A stretch of DNA of 64,000 nt from NCBI GenBank assembly GCA_052401645.1, contig CP198939.1, forward strand, positions 1,860,001 through 1,924,000, read 5' to 3'. Position 1 is the stretch's first letter, and each line of letters starts with the position of its first letter. Position numbers and translations under genes: made by a program. The notes under the pieces were generated by a model. That model saw only the letters and a program-made list of their open reading frames with translations. It was not told the origin of the DNA and searched no databases. This document shows positions 62,501 to 64,000 of the stretch, one piece after another. This DNA comes from Arsenophonus sp052401645 (GTDB taxonomy: Bacteria; Pseudomonadota; Gammaproteobacteria; Enterobacterales; Enterobacteriaceae).

Positions 62501-64000
62501 ATAATTATTAAATTAAATAAACTTAACTAATATTAAAACTAATTTAAATTAAAATTAATAATAAAAAACAATATATCTTATACATAAGAGCAATAAATAA
62601 TATTGAAATAAAAATAAAATTTAATAAATTATATTATTAGTATTATTGAAAACATAATACCTTACTTGTTTTTTAAAACAAATATCTATTACTAATTTAA
62701 AGTAATTAATAATAACAACAATAATTCTGTCTTTTATATTAAAGTATAACTTATATAATAAATTAAATAGATTTAAAATGATAAAATCGATAAATTTATA
62801 TTTTAGATTATACTAACATATATAAAATGGTACTTTTAAAAGTAAATTAATAATTTTAATATATTTATTAATAATAATAGATATTTATACTTACTATATA
62901 AATTATTAATTTAAAAACATCTAAATTTTATTATAAAATTAAAGATTAATAATATATAAAAGTAACTTTTATATAAAAGCATTTGCTTCATAAGCAAATG
63001 CTTTTATATAATTTTAAATGAATTTATTAACTTATTAACATTTATCTACAGAGTATTAATTATATAATATAAGAATACTTTATTAGAAATATAGTTTGTA
63101 TAATCATTAAAATAATTTTTATACACTATGTTACTTTATAAATATCATTTACTATTATTATATATTATTTTAATAGACTATATTTTTCATAATAAATTAG
63201 ATATTTTTAAATAAAACTTCTAAAAAAAAATTTTTTATCATTTTATTGCTTAATTTATTTAAATATTAAATATATTACTTATTTTTAATTATATCTTAAA
63301 TTTTAAGATATAATTAATTTCCATCTTTTATAATGAAACTTTATAAGTTAATTAAAATAATTTTAAAAAATAGAACTATTTTAATAAAGTTGTATTAAAT
63401 TAAAATTTTATTATTTTGTATGTTTTATTAGATAATTTAAAATTAATATATTTTATTTTAAAGTTTATATAAAATATTAACTTAATATATAAACTATCAT
63501 TATATTTTATTTCTCAAAAATAATTAAAATTATTGATAATAAAAAGAACTATTAATTATTATAAAAATTATCAATAATATATTAATATTTATTTTATATT
63601 ACGAAATAGATTTCGTCGTTAATTTAATAAATTTATAAAATTTATGTTTTTAAATATTAATTCAATAAATCAAATAATAAATAGTATTAAAATAGACACC
63701 ATTTTAATAGATATTTTATTAAACAAAATAAATAAATTTTAGAATTATAAGAAGTTAATTTATATAAAAATATTATTGTTTAATAATAAAATAATAATAA
63801 TTATAATTAAAATAAAACATATCATAATAATTTTATATTCAATATTTTATCAGAAATTTATTAACTACAATTCCTATTGTATATAAAAAAGTAATATTTT
63901 TATATAATTATTTAAAACAATATTATATTTCATTAAACTAATTAATTGCAATATCTTTTTTTCTAAATAAATTAATATAAAAATATTATTTCTATTTTTA
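59543..64000. other. 4.5 kb gene-free A/T block upstream of recB
   Basis: In E. coli this side carries ptrA (2.9 kb) and then recC on the same strand as recB. I could not align PtrA or RecC segments on either strand. A slightly richer patch at 61470-61525 contains a CTTC/GAAG mini-hairpin and a 12 bp stem (61498-61509 with 61513-61524), but encodes nothing I recognise. A strong hairpin lies at 62969-63011. recC, if retained, must be beyond 64000 or elsewhere. Confidence 0.6.
62969..63011. terminator. 20 bp perfect hairpin, CAT loop, possible terminator
   Basis: TATATAAAAGCATTTGCTT (62970-62988) pairs perfectly with 62992-63010 around CAT, plus one outer T-A pair. Four G-C pairs near the loop make it one of the most stable stems in the window. 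ATTTT follows on the + strand. It resembles a Rho-independent terminator, but no living gene adjoins it. Confidence 0.5.

Overview
The window looks like the chromosome of a strongly reduced, host-restricted bacterium of the order Enterobacterales, most probably an insect endosymbiont. Every intact protein is a close relative of an Escherichia coli protein, and local gene order follows the enterobacterial one: gshB-(yqgE)-ruvX-yggS-(proC)-yggT-...-(trmB)/(mutY)-yggX-mltC, and recB-recD-(argA)-amiC. The DNA is extremely A+T-rich. Only ten intact protein genes (11,658 bases, about 18% of the window) and two tRNA genes are visible. All other sequence is almost pure A/T and packed with stops. The species cannot be named from this window.

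Layout. 1-1415: no intact gene. 1416-5648: gshB, ruvX, yggS and yggT on the + strand, with dead yqgE and proC between them. 5649-12276: gene-free, but a dead trmB (- strand) and a dead mutY (+ strand) can still be read at its right end. 12277-13961: yggX, mltC and tRNA-Phe(GAA). 13962-38487: a 24.5 kb gene-free block containing the corpses of proB and proA (30961-33336). 38488-39468: hemB. 39469-48130: gene-free. 48131-48203: tRNA-Lys(CTT), - strand. 51110-59542: amiC, recD and recB on the - strand. 59543-64000: gene-free.

What survives covers glutathione synthesis (GshB), Holliday-junction/rRNA processing (RuvX), PLP homeostasis (YggS), iron traffic (YggX), cell-wall turnover (MltC, AmiC), haem synthesis (HemB), recombinational repair (RecB, RecD) and translation (two tRNAs). 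What died includes all three enzymes of proline synthesis from glutamate (ProB, ProA, ProC), the oxidative-damage glycosylase MutY and the tRNA methyltransferase TrmB. The dead genes keep nearly their original lengths and positions. Erosion here has therefore gone mainly by point mutation toward A/T and not by deletion, which explains the very low coding density.

The gene-free DNA also holds many long, perfect or near-perfect hairpins and one recent 113 bp duplication next to a 43 bp inverted repeat. I found no intact mobile element, CRISPR array, rRNA or convincing new multi-gene system. The unusual content is the fossil-gene landscape and the palindromes. Comparisons with E. coli proteins are from memory of those sequences, not from a database search.
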